Below are positions 8,042-17,427 of a stretch of DNA of 64,000 nucleotides, in pieces. Position 1 is the first letter of the stretch. Each line of letters begins with the position of its first letter. Below the pieces are notes generated by a model. The model ran no database searches. It was not told the DNA's origin and saw only the letters and a program-made list of their open reading frames with translations. The stretch is from JACVRW01 sp963771715 (GTDB taxonomy: Bacteria; Actinomycetota; Thermoleophilia; Solirubrobacterales; Thermoleophilaceae), in contig CAVYUQ010000003.1 of NCBI GenBank assembly GCA_963771715.1, forward strand, positions 372,001-436,000, read 5' to 3'. Both the position numbers and the translations under genes were made by a program.

Positions 8042-9442
8042 ATGGGCAAGGAAGCGACCGAGGAGCGAGCGCGCGACGACGACTCGGCCGACGGGCCGGC
8101 CGTTCCGCAGGAGGGTGAGGCGGGTCCGCACGCGGGGACTGGGCATGGTGAGCCCGACAAGTCCGCCAAGAAGACGGAGGACGCGCCCGCGCCCAGTCGC
8201 GCCGAGGTATCGAACTACGAGATCGTCGAGCACTGGTTCGGGGTCGCGGCCGAGCGGCTAGAGCTGCCCGACGACGTGGCCGCGGTGCTGCGCTCGTCCT
8301 ACCGCGAGGTCCAGGTACAGGTGCCGGTCAGGCTCGGGGACGGCAAGGTGCACGTCTTCTCCGGCTACCGCGTTCAGCACAACGGTGCGCGCGGCCCCTA
8401 CAAGGGCGGCATCCGCTTCCACCCGGAGGTCGACCTCGACGAGGTCCGGGCCCTCGCGGAGCTGATGACCTGGAAGACGGCGATCGTGAACCTCCCGTAC
8501 GGGGGCGCCAAGGGCGGCGTGAACGTGGACCCCAGCAAGCTCGAGGCCAGCGAGGTCCAGGCCGTGGCGCGCTCGTTCATGGACAAGATCGAGAAGGTGC
8601 TCGGACCGACGCGCGACATCCCCGCGCCCGACGTGGGAACCAATGCCCAGGTGATGGCCTGGCTGATGGACGAGTACGGGAAGCTCCACGGGCACACGCC
8701 CGCGTGCGTGACGGGCAAGCCGATCGCGCTCGAGGGCTCGTACGGGCGCGAGGCCGCCACGGGTCGCGGCGTGGTGCAGGTGTTTCGGGAGGCCGCTCCG
8801 CAGATCGAGCTCGACCCGGCCCAAGCCCGCTTCGTGGTTCAGGGCTTCGGCAACGTGGGGTCATGGGCCGCCCGGCTGATGCAGGAGCTCGGAGCGACCA
8901 TGGTCGGTGTGTCCGACGCGAGCGGCGCGATCGCCAGCGAAGCCGGCATCGACTCCGAGAAGCTCGCCGAGCACGTGCGGGGCGGCGGGAACGTCGGCGA
9001 CTTCGACGGGAGTGCCGACGAGATCGATCCGGACGATCTTCTGACACTCGAATGCGACGTCTTCATCCCGGCGGCGCTCGGCGGGATGATCCACAAGGGC
9101 AACGCCGACCGCATGCGCTGCCGGATGATGGTCGAGGGCGCGAACAGCCCGACCACCCCCGCCGCCGACTCGATTCTCAACGACAAGGGCGTGCTGATCG
9201 TGCCGGACGTGCTCGCCAACGCGGGCGGAGTCGTCGTCTCCTACTTCGAGTGGGTCCAGAATCTCCAGCACCTCCGCTGGAGCGAGGACGAGGTGAACGA
9301 GCGCCTCGTCGAGATCATGCGTACGGCGTTCCGCGAGGTGGCCGACCGCGCCCGCGAGATCGACGTTCCGATGCGGCCCGCCGCCTACGAGCTCGGCATA
9401 GAACGGGTTGTCGAGGCGGCGTCCACCCGCGGCTACATCTAG
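8042..9442 (+). CDS. gdhA: NAD(P)-dependent glutamate dehydrogenase
   Basis: A 466-residue enzyme of the small hexameric type that interconverts glutamate and 2-oxoglutarate plus ammonia. After a disordered 55-residue Asp/Glu/Pro-rich extension the catalytic domain shows YKGGIRFHPEV and the active-site Lys in LPYGGAKGGV. PAPDVGTN and GREAATGRGV follow. The Rossmann domain carries VQGFGNVGSWAA, and ANAGGVVVSYFEWVQN closes the fold. The core matches the usual 410-420 residues, so the acidic N-terminal tail is extra. ATG 8042 is preferred; ATG 8030 in the same frame would add four residues. It has its own promoter region of about 75 bases shared with the divergent tRNA. Confidence 0.93.
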   Translation: MGKEATEERARDDDSADGPAVPQEGEAGPHAGTGHGEPDKSAKKTEDAPAPSRAEVSNYEIVEHWFGVAAERLELPDDVAAVLRSSYREVQVQVPVRLGDGKVHVFSGYRVQHNGARGPYKGGIRFHPEVDLDEVRALAELMTWKTAIVNLPYGGAKGGVNVDPSKLEASEVQAVARSFMDKIEKVLGPTRDIPAPDVGTNAQVMAWLMDEYGKLHGHTPACVTGKPIALEGSYGREAATGRGVVQVFREAAPQIELDPAQARFVVQGFGNVGSWAARLMQELGATMVGVSDASGAIASEAGIDSEKLAEHVRGGGNVGDFDGSADEIDPDDLLTLECDVFIPAALGGMIHKGNADRMRCRMMVEGANSPTTPAADSILNDKGVLIVPDVLANAGGVVVSYFEWVQNLQHLRWSEDEVNERLVEIMRTAFREVADRAREIDVPMRPAAYELGIERVVEAASTRGYI

Positions 9443-9600
9443 TACCTCCGTCCAGTTCTACGGACACCTGTCGAGCGACCCAAAATCGCTATCTAGCTCG
9501 GGTCTCGCGATGCCGAAGACGAGGTACGACGGCATGGAGGGTTCCGTCGAACTAAGCGGCACGGGACGCCGCTGAGTTGCACCAAGCGGGGGGTCGCCGG

Positions 9601-9618
9601 GGCGGGCGGCTCCCCGCC
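9601..9618. terminator. GC hairpin between convergent genes
   Basis: Six-base arms (GGCGGG and CCCGCC) around a six-base loop lie in the 193-base gap between glutamate dehydrogenase and the convergent acidic-protein gene. It may serve both directions. No T-tract is present, and the rest of the gap shows nothing convincing. Confidence 0.35.
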
Positions 9619-9635
9619 GCAACTCTCTCTCGCAG

Positions 9636-10334
9636 CTAGTCGAAGTCGAAGTCGCGCGGCGGCTTCTGTTCGAACCAGAGCCGGTCGTGCTCCGGCGTCT
9701 CCTGGAGGAAGTCCGGGGTGTCCTCGAGCACGTCGGGATCGTCCTCCTCGGCATCCGAGGCCGACAGATCCTCGTCTTCCTCCAGCTCCTCGTCGTCCTC
9801 GACCGCGGGGAACCCGTGCGGCTCGGTGTCGCCGAGCGCCGCGTGCGGGTCCGGCTCGGGATCTGGCTCGTCTGCGGCCGGCGGGCCCGCGGCGGGAGCC
9901 TCGTCGACCGGAGGCGGCTCCAGCCCGGTGTGGGCCGCGACCGGAGGCTCGGCCGGCTCCGGGGCGTGCTCGACCGCATCGGGGTCCTCCGCCGCGAGCG
10001 TGGGCTCGTGCTCGACCGGAGCCGGCTCGGCTGCGGCCGGTTCGGCTGCGGCGGGCGCGTCAGTTACCGGCGCGCCCGGCTCGTGGCCGTCGAAGGGCGT
10101 GCCGCCCTCGGGAAGGGTCGCGGCGTCGCCGTCAGGAGCGGTCGGGCCGTCGCCCGCGGTGGCTGCCGCGGTGGCCTCGTCGGACGCGAGTTCGGCATCG
10201 TCGGGCTGCTGCGCCACCTCGCGCCGGGCGGGACCGAGCGCCTCCTCCTCCTGGCGCTCGACCTCTTCCTCGGGCACTCCGTGCTTGCGCTTCAGCTCGA
10301 GATGCTCCCTGATGGCATCGTCGAGTATGCCCAT
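9636..10334 (-). CDS. Acidic Ala/Pro/Glu-rich protein, unknown function
   Basis: 232 residues. The first ~35 (MGILDDAIREHLELKRKHG and the following EEEVERQEEEA) look like a charged helix. The remaining ~195 residues are low complexity, dominated by Ala, Pro, Glu and Asp, ending in an acidic stretch and PPRDFDFD. Proteins with this short conserved N-terminal helix and a variable acidic tail are common in actinobacteria, but I know no function. There is no signal peptide or membrane span, so it should be cytoplasmic and largely disordered. It lies 11 bases after the diguanylate cyclase gene on the same strand, so they are probably co-transcribed. Confidence 0.75.
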   Translation of the reverse strand: MGILDDAIREHLELKRKHGVPEEEVERQEEEALGPARREVAQQPDDAELASDEATAAATAGDGPTAPDGDAATLPEGGTPFDGHEPGAPVTDAPAAAEPAAAEPAPVEHEPTLAAEDPDAVEHAPEPAEPPVAAHTGLEPPPVDEAPAAGPPAADEPDPEPDPHAALGDTEPHGFPAVEDDEELEEDEDLSASDAEEDDPDVLEDTPDFLQETPEHDRLWFEQKPPRDFDFD

Positions 10335-10345
10335 CGGGCGGAACC

Positions 10346-12310
10346 TTATCGAGGCCGGGAGGATGGCTCAGGCACGAGCGTCAGAGCGCGTTCCACGCAG
10401 TTCTTGCCGCCCCGCTTCGCGCGATAGAGCGCGGCGTCGGCGGCCGCGATCAGGGTCTCGCGATCCAGCGCGTTGTACGGCACCGAGGCCACGCCGAAGC
10501 TCGCGGTCACGCCGAGCACGCCGCCGCCGCCCACCCGCGGCACCCGCAGCGCCTCCACCGCCTCGCGTATCCGCTCGGCCAGCATCTCGGCACCATCGAC
10601 ATCGGTCTGGGGGAGCACGACGGCCATCTCCTCGCCTCCGTAGCGGGCCGGGGTGTCGAGATCGCGGGAGAGGTCGCGCAGCACGCCCGCCACCTGGGCG
10701 AGCACCTCGTCGCCCTGCTGGTGGCCGTAGGTGTCGTTCACGAGCTTGAAGTCGTCGATGTCCAGCATCACGAGGCCGAGCGGGGCGTCGAACCGGCGGC
10801 TGCGCTCGAGCTCGCGGTCGAGGACGGACGTGAAGGCGCGGACGTTCGCGAGGCCCGTGAGCTCGTCCGTGACGGCCTGGCGCTCCACCGTCTCGTGCAG
10901 GCTGGCGTTCTCGATCGAGACGACCGCCTGGCCGGCCAGGTATTCGAGCAGCTCCTCCTCCTCGCGCGTGAACGGCTTGCCGCGACGGGCGATGGAGATC
11001 GCGCCCAGGTACTCCGGACCGTCGACGAGCGACCGCAGTCCAATCGACAGCGCGTGCGCCGCGTTCGCGTGTGCCGACACGGCTCGCCGCGTCCGCTCCG
11101 CACTCTCGTCGCCCTCGAGGGCGCCGAGCAGCTCCGCCCCCACGTCGGGCCTCACCACGAAGACGTGCCGCTCGGCAGCCTCGATCGCCCGCTTGAGCTC
11201 CCCGCCGATCGAGCCGACCTCCGAGGGAGCGAAGACTCCGCGCGCCAATGGCAGCGCCCGGCCCACCTCGGCCTCGCACGCGTCCACCGCCTGGCGCACC
11301 GCGAGCGCGACCAGGCCGTGGCGGTCGAGGCCGGTGGCGAGCGCGTCGCCGACCCGCCGGATCGTTTCCTCAAGCTCCTGGCGCTTGCGCTCGACCTCCT
11401 CGATCTTCGCCGCGAGCTGCTCGGACATGTCGTTGAACTCGCGCCCGAGCTCGGCGAACTCGTCGTTTCCCTCGACCGGAACCTGCTGGCGGAAGTCGCC
11501 CCGCGAGAGCCGGCGGGCGGCCGCGAGCAGCGTCGCGATCTGACCCGTGAGCGCCCGGCTCACGAAGGTCGCCGAGGCCACCGCCAGCAGCACGAACAGC
11601 GTGAGGAAGCCGGCGATCAGCAGGCGGTTGTCGGCCACGTGGTCCGCGAACGGCGCCGCCGGACGCAGGATCGCGATGTCCTCGGGGGGTCCCGCCAGGT
11701 CGAAGCGCACGACGCGACCCCGGTACTCGTGCCCGCCGACCTCGATGTCCTCGGACACGCCAGGCGGCGGCAACTCGAGGGCCGCGGCGCCCGGCAGCGT
11801 GGACGCCAGCCGGCGCCTGCCACGGAGAACCGCCACCTCCAGCTCGGTGAGTCGGTTGATGCGCCGGGCCAGCGCGCGCGCGTCGGTCACCGAGACGGTC
11901 AGGATCGATGTCGAGCTGCCACCGCGGCTCACGAGCTCCGAGCCGCTGCGGGCGACCGCGGCTTCCGACCCCGCGCGGGCGCGCAGTAGCCCGCGCGCCG
12001 ACCACAGCTCGATCGACACGACGTCGCCGCGCACCAGCTCGCGCATGCGCTTCCTCGCCGCGCCGATGCGGCCGCCGACGACCGCCGATTGCAGCCGGCG
12101 ATCCGCCGCGACGCTCCGCAGAGCGGGCCGCGCGGCGTCGACCTGCTCGCGATGGACGACGAGAGCCGTGCGCGCCGCCGTGGCGATGCCCGCATCTGCC
12201 TTGCCGGTCTCGGTGCGCGCGGTGAGGGCAAACAGCACGGCTCCGAGCGCAATCATCGGCACGATGACGATGAGCGCGAAGAACATCCTGAGTCGGCCCC
12301 TGAAGCTCAT
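10346..12310 (-). CDS. Membrane diguanylate cyclase (HAMP-GAF-GGDEF)
   Basis: About 654 residues. A first transmembrane helix (near residues 10-30) and a second near 225-250 flank an extracytoplasmic sensor region of about 190 residues. A HAMP domain, a GAF-like domain and a C-terminal GGDEF domain follow. The active-site loop reads RYGGEEM (a GGEEF-type loop with Met at the last position). RDLD, exactly five residues before it, matches the RxxD inhibitory site, so product feedback is likely. It should make cyclic di-GMP from two GTP in response to an external signal. ATG 12310 is preferred because a G-rich Shine-Dalgarno-like run lies nine bases upstream; GTG 12331 is the alternative. No EAL or HD-GYP partner is encoded in this window. 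Confidence 0.9.
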   Translation of the reverse strand: MSFRGRLRMFFALIVIVPMIALGAVLFALTARTETGKADAGIATAARTALVVHREQVDAARPALRSVAADRRLQSAVVGGRIGAARKRMRELVRGDVVSIELWSARGLLRARAGSEAAVARSGSELVSRGGSSTSILTVSVTDARALARRINRLTELEVAVLRGRRRLASTLPGAAALELPPPGVSEDIEVGGHEYRGRVVRFDLAGPPEDIAILRPAAPFADHVADNRLLIAGFLTLFVLLAVASATFVSRALTGQIATLLAAARRLSRGDFRQQVPVEGNDEFAELGREFNDMSEQLAAKIEEVERKRQELEETIRRVGDALATGLDRHGLVALAVRQAVDACEAEVGRALPLARGVFAPSEVGSIGGELKRAIEAAERHVFVVRPDVGAELLGALEGDESAERTRRAVSAHANAAHALSIGLRSLVDGPEYLGAISIARRGKPFTREEEELLEYLAGQAVVSIENASLHETVERQAVTDELTGLANVRAFTSVLDRELERSRRFDAPLGLVMLDIDDFKLVNDTYGHQQGDEVLAQVAGVLRDLSRDLDTPARYGGEEMAVVLPQTDVDGAEMLAERIREAVEALRVPRVGGGGVLGVTASFGVASVPYNALDRETLIAAADAALYRAKRGGKNCVERALTLVPEPSSRPR

Positions 12311-12375
12311 CCGTGAGTACCCCCGCCGCACAGGCTAGCGCCGCGGCGGCCCTACTTGGGGCCCTGCAGCGCCGC

Positions 12376-12381
12376 TACCAT
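12376..12381 (+). promoter_or_regulatory. Probable -10 element of tRNA-Ala(CGC)
   Basis: TACCAT ends 11 bases before the tRNA 5' end, the same hexamer and nearly the same spacing as at the other tRNA-Ala. TTGGGG at 12356-12361 is a possible -35 box, but the 14-base spacer is short. Confidence 0.4.
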
Positions 12382-12392
12382 GGGACGGCCAC

Positions 12393-12465
12393 GGGGCTAT
12401 AGCTCAGTTGGGAGAGCGCCTGGATCGCACCCAGGAGGCCGCCGGTTCGAGTCCGGCTAGCTCCA
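12393..12465 (+). tRNA. tRNA-Ala (anticodon CGC)
   Basis: A complete 73-nt cloverleaf. The acceptor stem is GGGGCTA with TAGCTCC, the D-arm GCTC...GAGC, the anticodon stem CCTGG/CCAGG with loop ATCGCAC (anticodon CGC), and the T-arm GCCGG TTCGAGT CCGGC. The discriminator is A and CCA is not encoded. It reads GCG codons, consistent with the heavy use of GCG in this GC-rich genome. The 150 bases to the next gene show no other feature. Confidence 0.97.
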
Positions 12466-12615
12466 TCCGAGCATCGCTAGCCGAGGATCGGGCAACCACG
12501 AGCAAGCGCGTAATCCGCGCGAAGCGCGCACCCACTGCGCCGAACCGGCGCACGTGGCCCCGGACTGACCTAGCCTTTCGCGTTCGCCCTCGGGCAAGGG
12601 AGAAGAGGAGGCGCG

Positions 12616-14107
12616 ATGCAGGGGAATCGGATAACGCGGCGCGGTCTGATCGGCAGCGCCGCGGCGGGTACCGCGGTCGGCGTGCTGCCGGGCGCTGCGA
12701 GCGCGGCTCCGAAGCAGCCCGCGGCGCGCTCTGCGGACGTCGTCGTCATCGGCGCCGGGCTGGCAGGCCTTACGGCGGCTCGACAGGTGGTGGCGAGCGG
12801 GCGCTCGGTGCTGGTGCTCGAGGCGCGCGATCGCGTTGGCGGCCGCGTGCTCAGCCACACGCTCTCCGGCGGCTCCTACTCCGAGCTCGGCGGGATGTTC
12901 ACCGGCCCGACCCAGGACCACATCCAGGCGCTCGCGCGCGACGTGGGGGTCGGTCTCTACCCCAGCCTACAACACCGGCAACAACGTCTTCGTGGGTGGC
13001 GACGGCAGGCGTGAGGAGTTCCCGAGCGACACTCCGCTGGGCACCGCGCCCGCCGACCCGGTGGTCGCGCCGGACATCGCGCTCGCCGTAACCCAACTCG
13101 ACGAGATGGCGAAGGAGATCGACGTCGACGCCCCCTGGAGCGCGCCCCACGCCGAGGAGTGGGACCGCCAGACGCTCGACACCTGGCTGCGCTCGCACAC
13201 GAGCGGCAACGACGAGTTCATGGCGGTGACCTCGGCGGCCACGGAGGCGATCTTCGGCTGCGAGCCGCGAGAGCTGTCACTCCTCTTCACGGTCTTCTAC
13301 CTCGCGGCCTCCGGCAACGAGGACAACCAGGGCACGTTCGAGCGCAACTTCAACACCAAGGACGGCGCGCAGGAGCGTCGCTTCGCGGGCGGTACGCACC
13401 TGATCCCGCAGCGAGTGGCTGCGCAGCTCGGGAATCGCGTCGTCCTGAACGCGCCGGTGAGGCGGATCGTCCAGACCCCGGCCGGGGTCACGGTGCACTC
13501 GGATGCCGGGGTGGTGAACGCCGGGCGCGCGATCGTGGCCATCCCCCCGACGCTCGCGGGCCGCATCTTCTACGAGCCGGCGCTTCCGCCGCTGCGCGAT
13601 CAGCTCACCCAGCGCATGCCGCAGGGCTCGCTCATGAAGTTCGAGGCGGTCTACCCGACGCCGTTCTGGCGAGACCGCGGGCTGACGGGCCAGGTGGTGA
13701 GCGAGAACGGGCCGGTGAAGGTGACCTTCGACGTCTCGCCAGAGGCCGGCACTCCCGGGATCATGATGGGCTTCATCGGCGGCCACGAGGCGCGCGAGTG
13801 GGAGCAGCGCTCGGCGGCGAGCCGGCGCGACGCGGTGCTTCGGCAGTTCGCCCACTTCTTCGGCGACCAGGCGCTCTCGCCGCGGGAGGTGGTGGAGTTC
13901 AACTGGTCGACCGAGGTGTGGAACCGCGGCTGCCCGGTCGCCGTGCTGGGGCCGGGCACGCTGATCGACTTCGGCACTGAGCTGAGAAAGCCCGTCGATC
14001 GCATCCACTGGGCCGGCACCGAGACCTCCACCTACTGGAACGGCTACATGGACGGAGCGGTGCGTTCGGGAAGGCGCGCCGCCGACGAGGTGCTGGCCGC
14101 TCTCTGA
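12616..14107 (+). CDS. TAT-exported flavin monoamine oxidase, frame-interrupted
   Basis: Two overlapping open frames (12616 to about 12963, then about 12968 to 14107) together make one amine oxidase of about 495 residues. The N-terminus TRRGLIGSAAAGTAV is a twin-arginine signal, so the folded flavoprotein would be exported. The FAD site VVVIGAGLAGLTAARQV is near residue 45 and RVGGRVLS follows. The C-terminal WAGTETSTYWNGYMDGAV is the conserved FAD-binding end. The break is around 12964-12967: dropping one base from CCCAGCCTAC gives P-T-Y-N-T-G and restores a continuous family sequence. Members oxidise amines to aldehydes with peroxide release. The gene is probably intact in the organism, because every frame break in this window has the same one-base-extra form. 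Confidence 0.85.
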
Positions 14108-14214
14108 GCCGCAGCGCATCGCGGACCCGACATGTGTTCTACTTCGCAGACTTTTCCTGGCTCGCTGAGCGGACAAGCGCGGTGAGCATCGACGTACTAG
14201 GGGGGCCTACGCTC

Positions 14215-14923
14215 ATGTTTCGACCCGGACGGTTCGCGCTACGGGTTCTCGCGCTCGCGATCGTGTCACTCGCCGTCCTTGCGCCGGCGAGCTTCGCCGC
14301 AGGCGGTGAGCCTGGACGGCGAGTCGCTCGAGTCGACGCTCGCCATCCCGGGACAGGAGACGACGTTCGACAACTTCGTCTGCAACAAGACCGGCTCGAC
14401 CACGGTCGGCTTCACGACCCAGGGGTCTGCGTTCGGGCCCTACTCCGGCACGTTCGTCGAGTCCGGCAGCTTCACGATCGGCCCGCAGACCAACACCAGC
14501 ATCGACCCGCGCGGCGCCGGACCGATCACGGCGTTCCAGGCCACCTTCACGATCAACAGCCAGTTCCCCGTGGGGACGGTCACGGGGACCAAGCAGCTCG
14601 CGCCGACGGCTCCCACCACGCCGAGCCTCGCCGTGTTCGGCCGCTGCGACCCCAACGGCTCCTCGCCGCCCAACGACGTCATCGCCGCGATCAGCGACCC
14701 GAACCTGGTCTACAGCGCGCAGATCAACGCCACGACCGGATCGCGCAGCGACGCCGGCACGTCCGGGTTGATAGTGCAGTCGATTCCGACGCCGCCGTCG
14801 CTGATCACGTTCCAGGAGGCGTTCAACTCCACCGCCTGTGAGGACGGGAACAACGGGCAGGGGATGGGCCAGGGGCACGGCCCGAAGAAGAACGACAACG
14901 ACGACGACGAGGTCTGCCCCTAG
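14215..14923 (+). CDS. Secreted protein of unknown function, frame-interrupted
   Basis: The ATG at 14215 follows a G-rich ribosome-binding stretch and encodes a clear signal peptide (FALRVLALAIVSLAVLAPASFAA). The frame then shifts at about 14302: removing one G gives FAA-AVSLDGESLESTLAIPG and joins the second frame, which runs to 14923. The mature part of ~205 residues is rich in Thr, Gly, Ser and Asn, with a few Cys (VCNKTGS, GRCDPNGS, STACEDG), a beta-sandwich-like composition, and a charged C-terminal tail with a KKNDNDDDE run. No family is recognised. It may be a surface or matrix protein. The only close neighbour downstream is convergent. Confidence 0.65.
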
Positions 14924-14945
14924 GGGCGGCTAGGAGGGACCGCGG

Positions 14946-15437
14946 CTAGGAAGGCGCCGCGGCCTTCGCGCTCTCGAACGCCTCGGCCACGCCCTTGGCG
15001 TTCGCGCCCGCCCCGACCTCGAGCACGAACGGCACGCCCCTGACGGTCACGGTGATCGTCTTGCCCGCGGCGAGGCGCTTCACCTCGATCGAGTCGACGT
15101 CGCCCAGCGGCGCGGCGCTCACGAGCCCCTCGACCTTGCCGCCCATGCCCATGCCGATCAGGGCGCCGACCTTGAGCGACAGGAGGCGCCGCTGGGTGAC
15201 GGCGAGGGCCATCGGGCTCGCAAGCTCGAAGCCTGCGTCCTCGGCCGCTTCGACCTGCTTCTGCTGCTTCTTGCCGCCGATGGCGCCGCCGACCATGCCG
15301 GCCACGAACCCGCCGCCGGCGGACGCTCCAGCCTGAGTCCAGCCTCGCGGGCGAGCCATCACCGCGGCCAGGACCTCCTCGCCCTGCTCGAGGAAGGGAG
15401 CAGCGCCGTCCTTGATCTTCGTTTCGTAGCGAGCCAT
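14946..15437 (-). CDS. Conserved hypothetical protein with PH-like beta region
   Basis: 163 residues. It begins MARYETKIKDGAAPFLEQGEE, then has a Gly/Ala-rich segment (AGGGFVAGMVGGAIGGKK) that could be a membrane-embedded hairpin. A C-terminal beta region (ALAVTQRRLLSLKVGALIGMG, then KRLAAGKTITVTVRGVPFVLEV) resembles bacterial PH-like domains. No catalytic residues stand out. It lies between two secreted-protein genes and has an independent start. A role at the membrane surface is possible but not shown. Confidence 0.65.
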   Translation of the reverse strand: MARYETKIKDGAAPFLEQGEEVLAAVMARPRGWTQAGASAGGGFVAGMVGGAIGGKKQQKQVEAAEDAGFELASPMALAVTQRRLLSLKVGALIGMGMGGKVEGLVSAAPLGDVDSIEVKRLAAGKTITVTVRGVPFVLEVGAGANAKGVAEAFESAKAAAPS

Positions 15438-15483
15438 GCGTGCGATCGTAAGGCCGCGACGTTGCGCGCGCCAGTGCGGGACG

Positions 15484-16870
15484 TCAGTCCAGCGGCCGCA
15501 CGGGCCCGGGTGCGCGCGGATGCCGAAGCCTCGACGCCTGCGCCCTCGCCGCCCTCAGGTCCCTGTTCCCGTCGGCCACGCTCTCGCGCAGCCTCGCGAG
15601 ATGGGCGTCGACGGCGGTCAGGTTCGCGGGGGCGAGCCGGGCCGCGAAGCGATCGCGGATCCACTCCATGGTCGTCACGTCGCCGCGCACCCCGCCGACG
15701 TCGCCCGCCGCGGCATCGACGAGCACCTGCTCCGCCCAGAGCTTGAAGCGGCCGAGGTCGACCTGCGAGGGCGGGCGGTAGCGCAGCTCGAGGTCGAGCG
15801 TCGACTGCCCGACGTCGATCGCCGCGCTGCCCGCACGCGCCCGAGCGCGCCGGCCGATCGCAGCCCTGAGGGTCCTGAGCGCGCGCTTCATCTCGGCCGC
15901 GAGCCTCGGTGGCACGGGTCCGCGCCGGTACGCGGCCCAGGCGCGCGACGCCGTCCTGAGCGCGGCCGAGGCCGAGCCCCAGCGCCCGGATCGGGTCGCG
16001 TGGAGGGCGCGGGCAGCGGCGTGGCGAGAGCCGCTTGAGCTCCACCGGAACCGGGCCGCCGAGCGCGTCGGTGGGCACGGCGAGAGCAAGGGCCTCCACC
16101 TCGCCCTTGTGGCCGGTGAAGAACTCGCCATAGCCGGGGGCGAACACCTTGTCGCTGTAGCTGCCGTCGTCGTGCAGCTCGCGGGCCACCATCGCGCCCC
16201 TGACCCGGCCGGCAGGGCCGTTCACGGTCTTGCCGACGGTCTTGATCTCGACCTCCTCGAAGGCGATCGCGGGGATGTTCTCGGCCCTGTGGACGTCGCC
16301 GACCCTGGGGTGGGCCGGCATGATCATCTCGGGTGGGCCCTCCCTGCCGGCGAGCCAGCTGCCGAGGGTGCTGTCGACGAAGCCGTTGCCGTCGTAGTCG
16401 TTGACGTCCTCGCCCAGGTACCACACCGAGCCGTCGTCGGCCTGGGCGTAGTAGTCGAGCGCGACCTCCTCGACCCGACCGGCCACGTAGGCGAAGTACT
16501 GAGAGACGCGAGCCCTGACCGTCTGACCGGGGCTCCACTCGATCATGCGCGTCTCGGGCAGCAGCGTGGTCTCGGTGTGGAAGGGCTTGCCGTCGACGCG
16601 GCCGCTGAAGACCACCGAGCGCAGGCGGCTGATCGGAAACAGCGGGTTGGTGATCGTGGTCGGGTCGGAGAACGTGGGCGCCTCGAGGTCGACGCGCTTG
16701 CTCTCGGGAGCGAGTGGAAGCTTTCCGAGACCAGCTGCACGCAGCTGCGCGCGCGTGGGCTGCGGAATCGTGCGCGGCGCGGAGGTTTCCTGGCTCGCTC
16801 CCTCGCTGCTGTGGTAGGCGGCGGCGCCGAGCGCTGCGCAGATCGCGAAGAGGACCACTGTCGATCGCAT
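15484..16870 (-). CDS. Secreted conserved protein, frame-interrupted
   Basis: The frame starting at 16870 encodes a signal peptide (VVLFAICAALGAAAY) and about 280 residues of a family I associate with this group of actinobacteria, with motifs TIPQPTRAQL, NPLFPISRLRSVV, TETTLLPETR and FAPGYGEFFTGHKG. A second frame running to 15484 continues as an all-helical domain with AWAAYRRGPVPP and LWAEQVLVDAAAGD. The join lies somewhere between about 15985 and 16027 and needs one base removed. The product would be about 460 residues: an exported beta-rich domain followed by a helical domain rich in Arg and Ala. No enzymatic motif is evident. Confidence 0.65.
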
Positions 16871-16956
16871 GGGCCGGGCTTCTACCCCTCACTGATGAGA
16901 GGAAGCTGAGAGCGCCGCCGGCGCCGGGGCGATGTGTCGCGCTCGCCGGTGCTCGG

Positions 16957-17148
16957 TCACGCCGCCCGCGGCTCGACTTCCACGATGATCGCCACCTTCG
17001 GCCCGTGCCAGAGACACACGATCCCGCCGTCGTCGTGATCGAGGATCTCGTCGGGCTCCGGGAGCTCGTGCTCCCGAAGCAGCCGGCGCATCGCGCGCTC
17101 CGCCTCGTCGCGCTCCGCCCGCCCTCCGCTCAGCTGCTCTCCGCTCAC
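16957..17148 (-). CDS. Small conserved hypothetical protein (63 aa)
   Basis: It starts at GTG. The sequence has a helical charged N-terminus (RDEAERAMRRLLREHELPEPDE) followed by a short beta-type end (GGIVCLWHGPKVAIIVEVE). Small proteins with a conserved C-terminal LWHxPKVAVxV strand recur in related actinobacteria, but I know no function. A dyad resembling the one at 7428-7454 lies about 25 bases upstream (17174-17197). It is transcribed on the same strand as the sigma/anti-sigma operon, about 60 bases downstream of it. Confidence 0.6.
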   Translation of the reverse strand: MSGEQLSGGRAERDEAERAMRRLLREHELPEPDEILDHDDGGIVCLWHGPKVAIIVEVEPRAA

Positions 17149-17211
17149 ACCCTGGAGCCTGAGCCAGCGCTGAGCACACGTGGGTTACCTGTGTAACAAG
17201 CTGGGCTCGAC

Positions 17212-17427
17212 TCAGCGGCCGAGCAGCGCGCGCAGGCTTTGGTGCTCGTCGGCGCAGGCCGGGCAGCCGGCGAGGTGCGCCCGCATCCCGGGCACGCTCG
17301 CCTCGGCGTCGGCGCCCCGGAGCTCCAGCTCGACGTACTCGTCGAGGCGCTCGAAGCACTCGTCGCACGTGACCTGGGGCCCGGTCGGGCCGAGCAGGGC
17401 CTCGAGCTTGTCGTTGCGCTCGCTCAT
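17212..17427 (-). CDS. Zinc-binding anti-sigma factor (soluble, 71 aa)
   Basis: 71 residues with the zinc anti-sigma pattern: C21-x2-C24 (CDEC) and H51-x3-C55-x2-C58 (HLAGCPAC). There is no transmembrane helix, so it acts in the cytoplasm, as in redox-sensing ZAS proteins that release their sigma factor when the zinc site is oxidised. Its ATG overlaps the sigma stop by four bases (ATGA), the usual arrangement for a cognate pair. The extra CDEC pair may take the place of the first His/Cys ligands of the classical motif. Confidence 0.85.
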   Translation of the reverse strand: MSERNDKLEALLGPTGPQVTCDECFERLDEYVELELRGADAEASVPGMRAHLAGCPACADEHQSLRALLGR

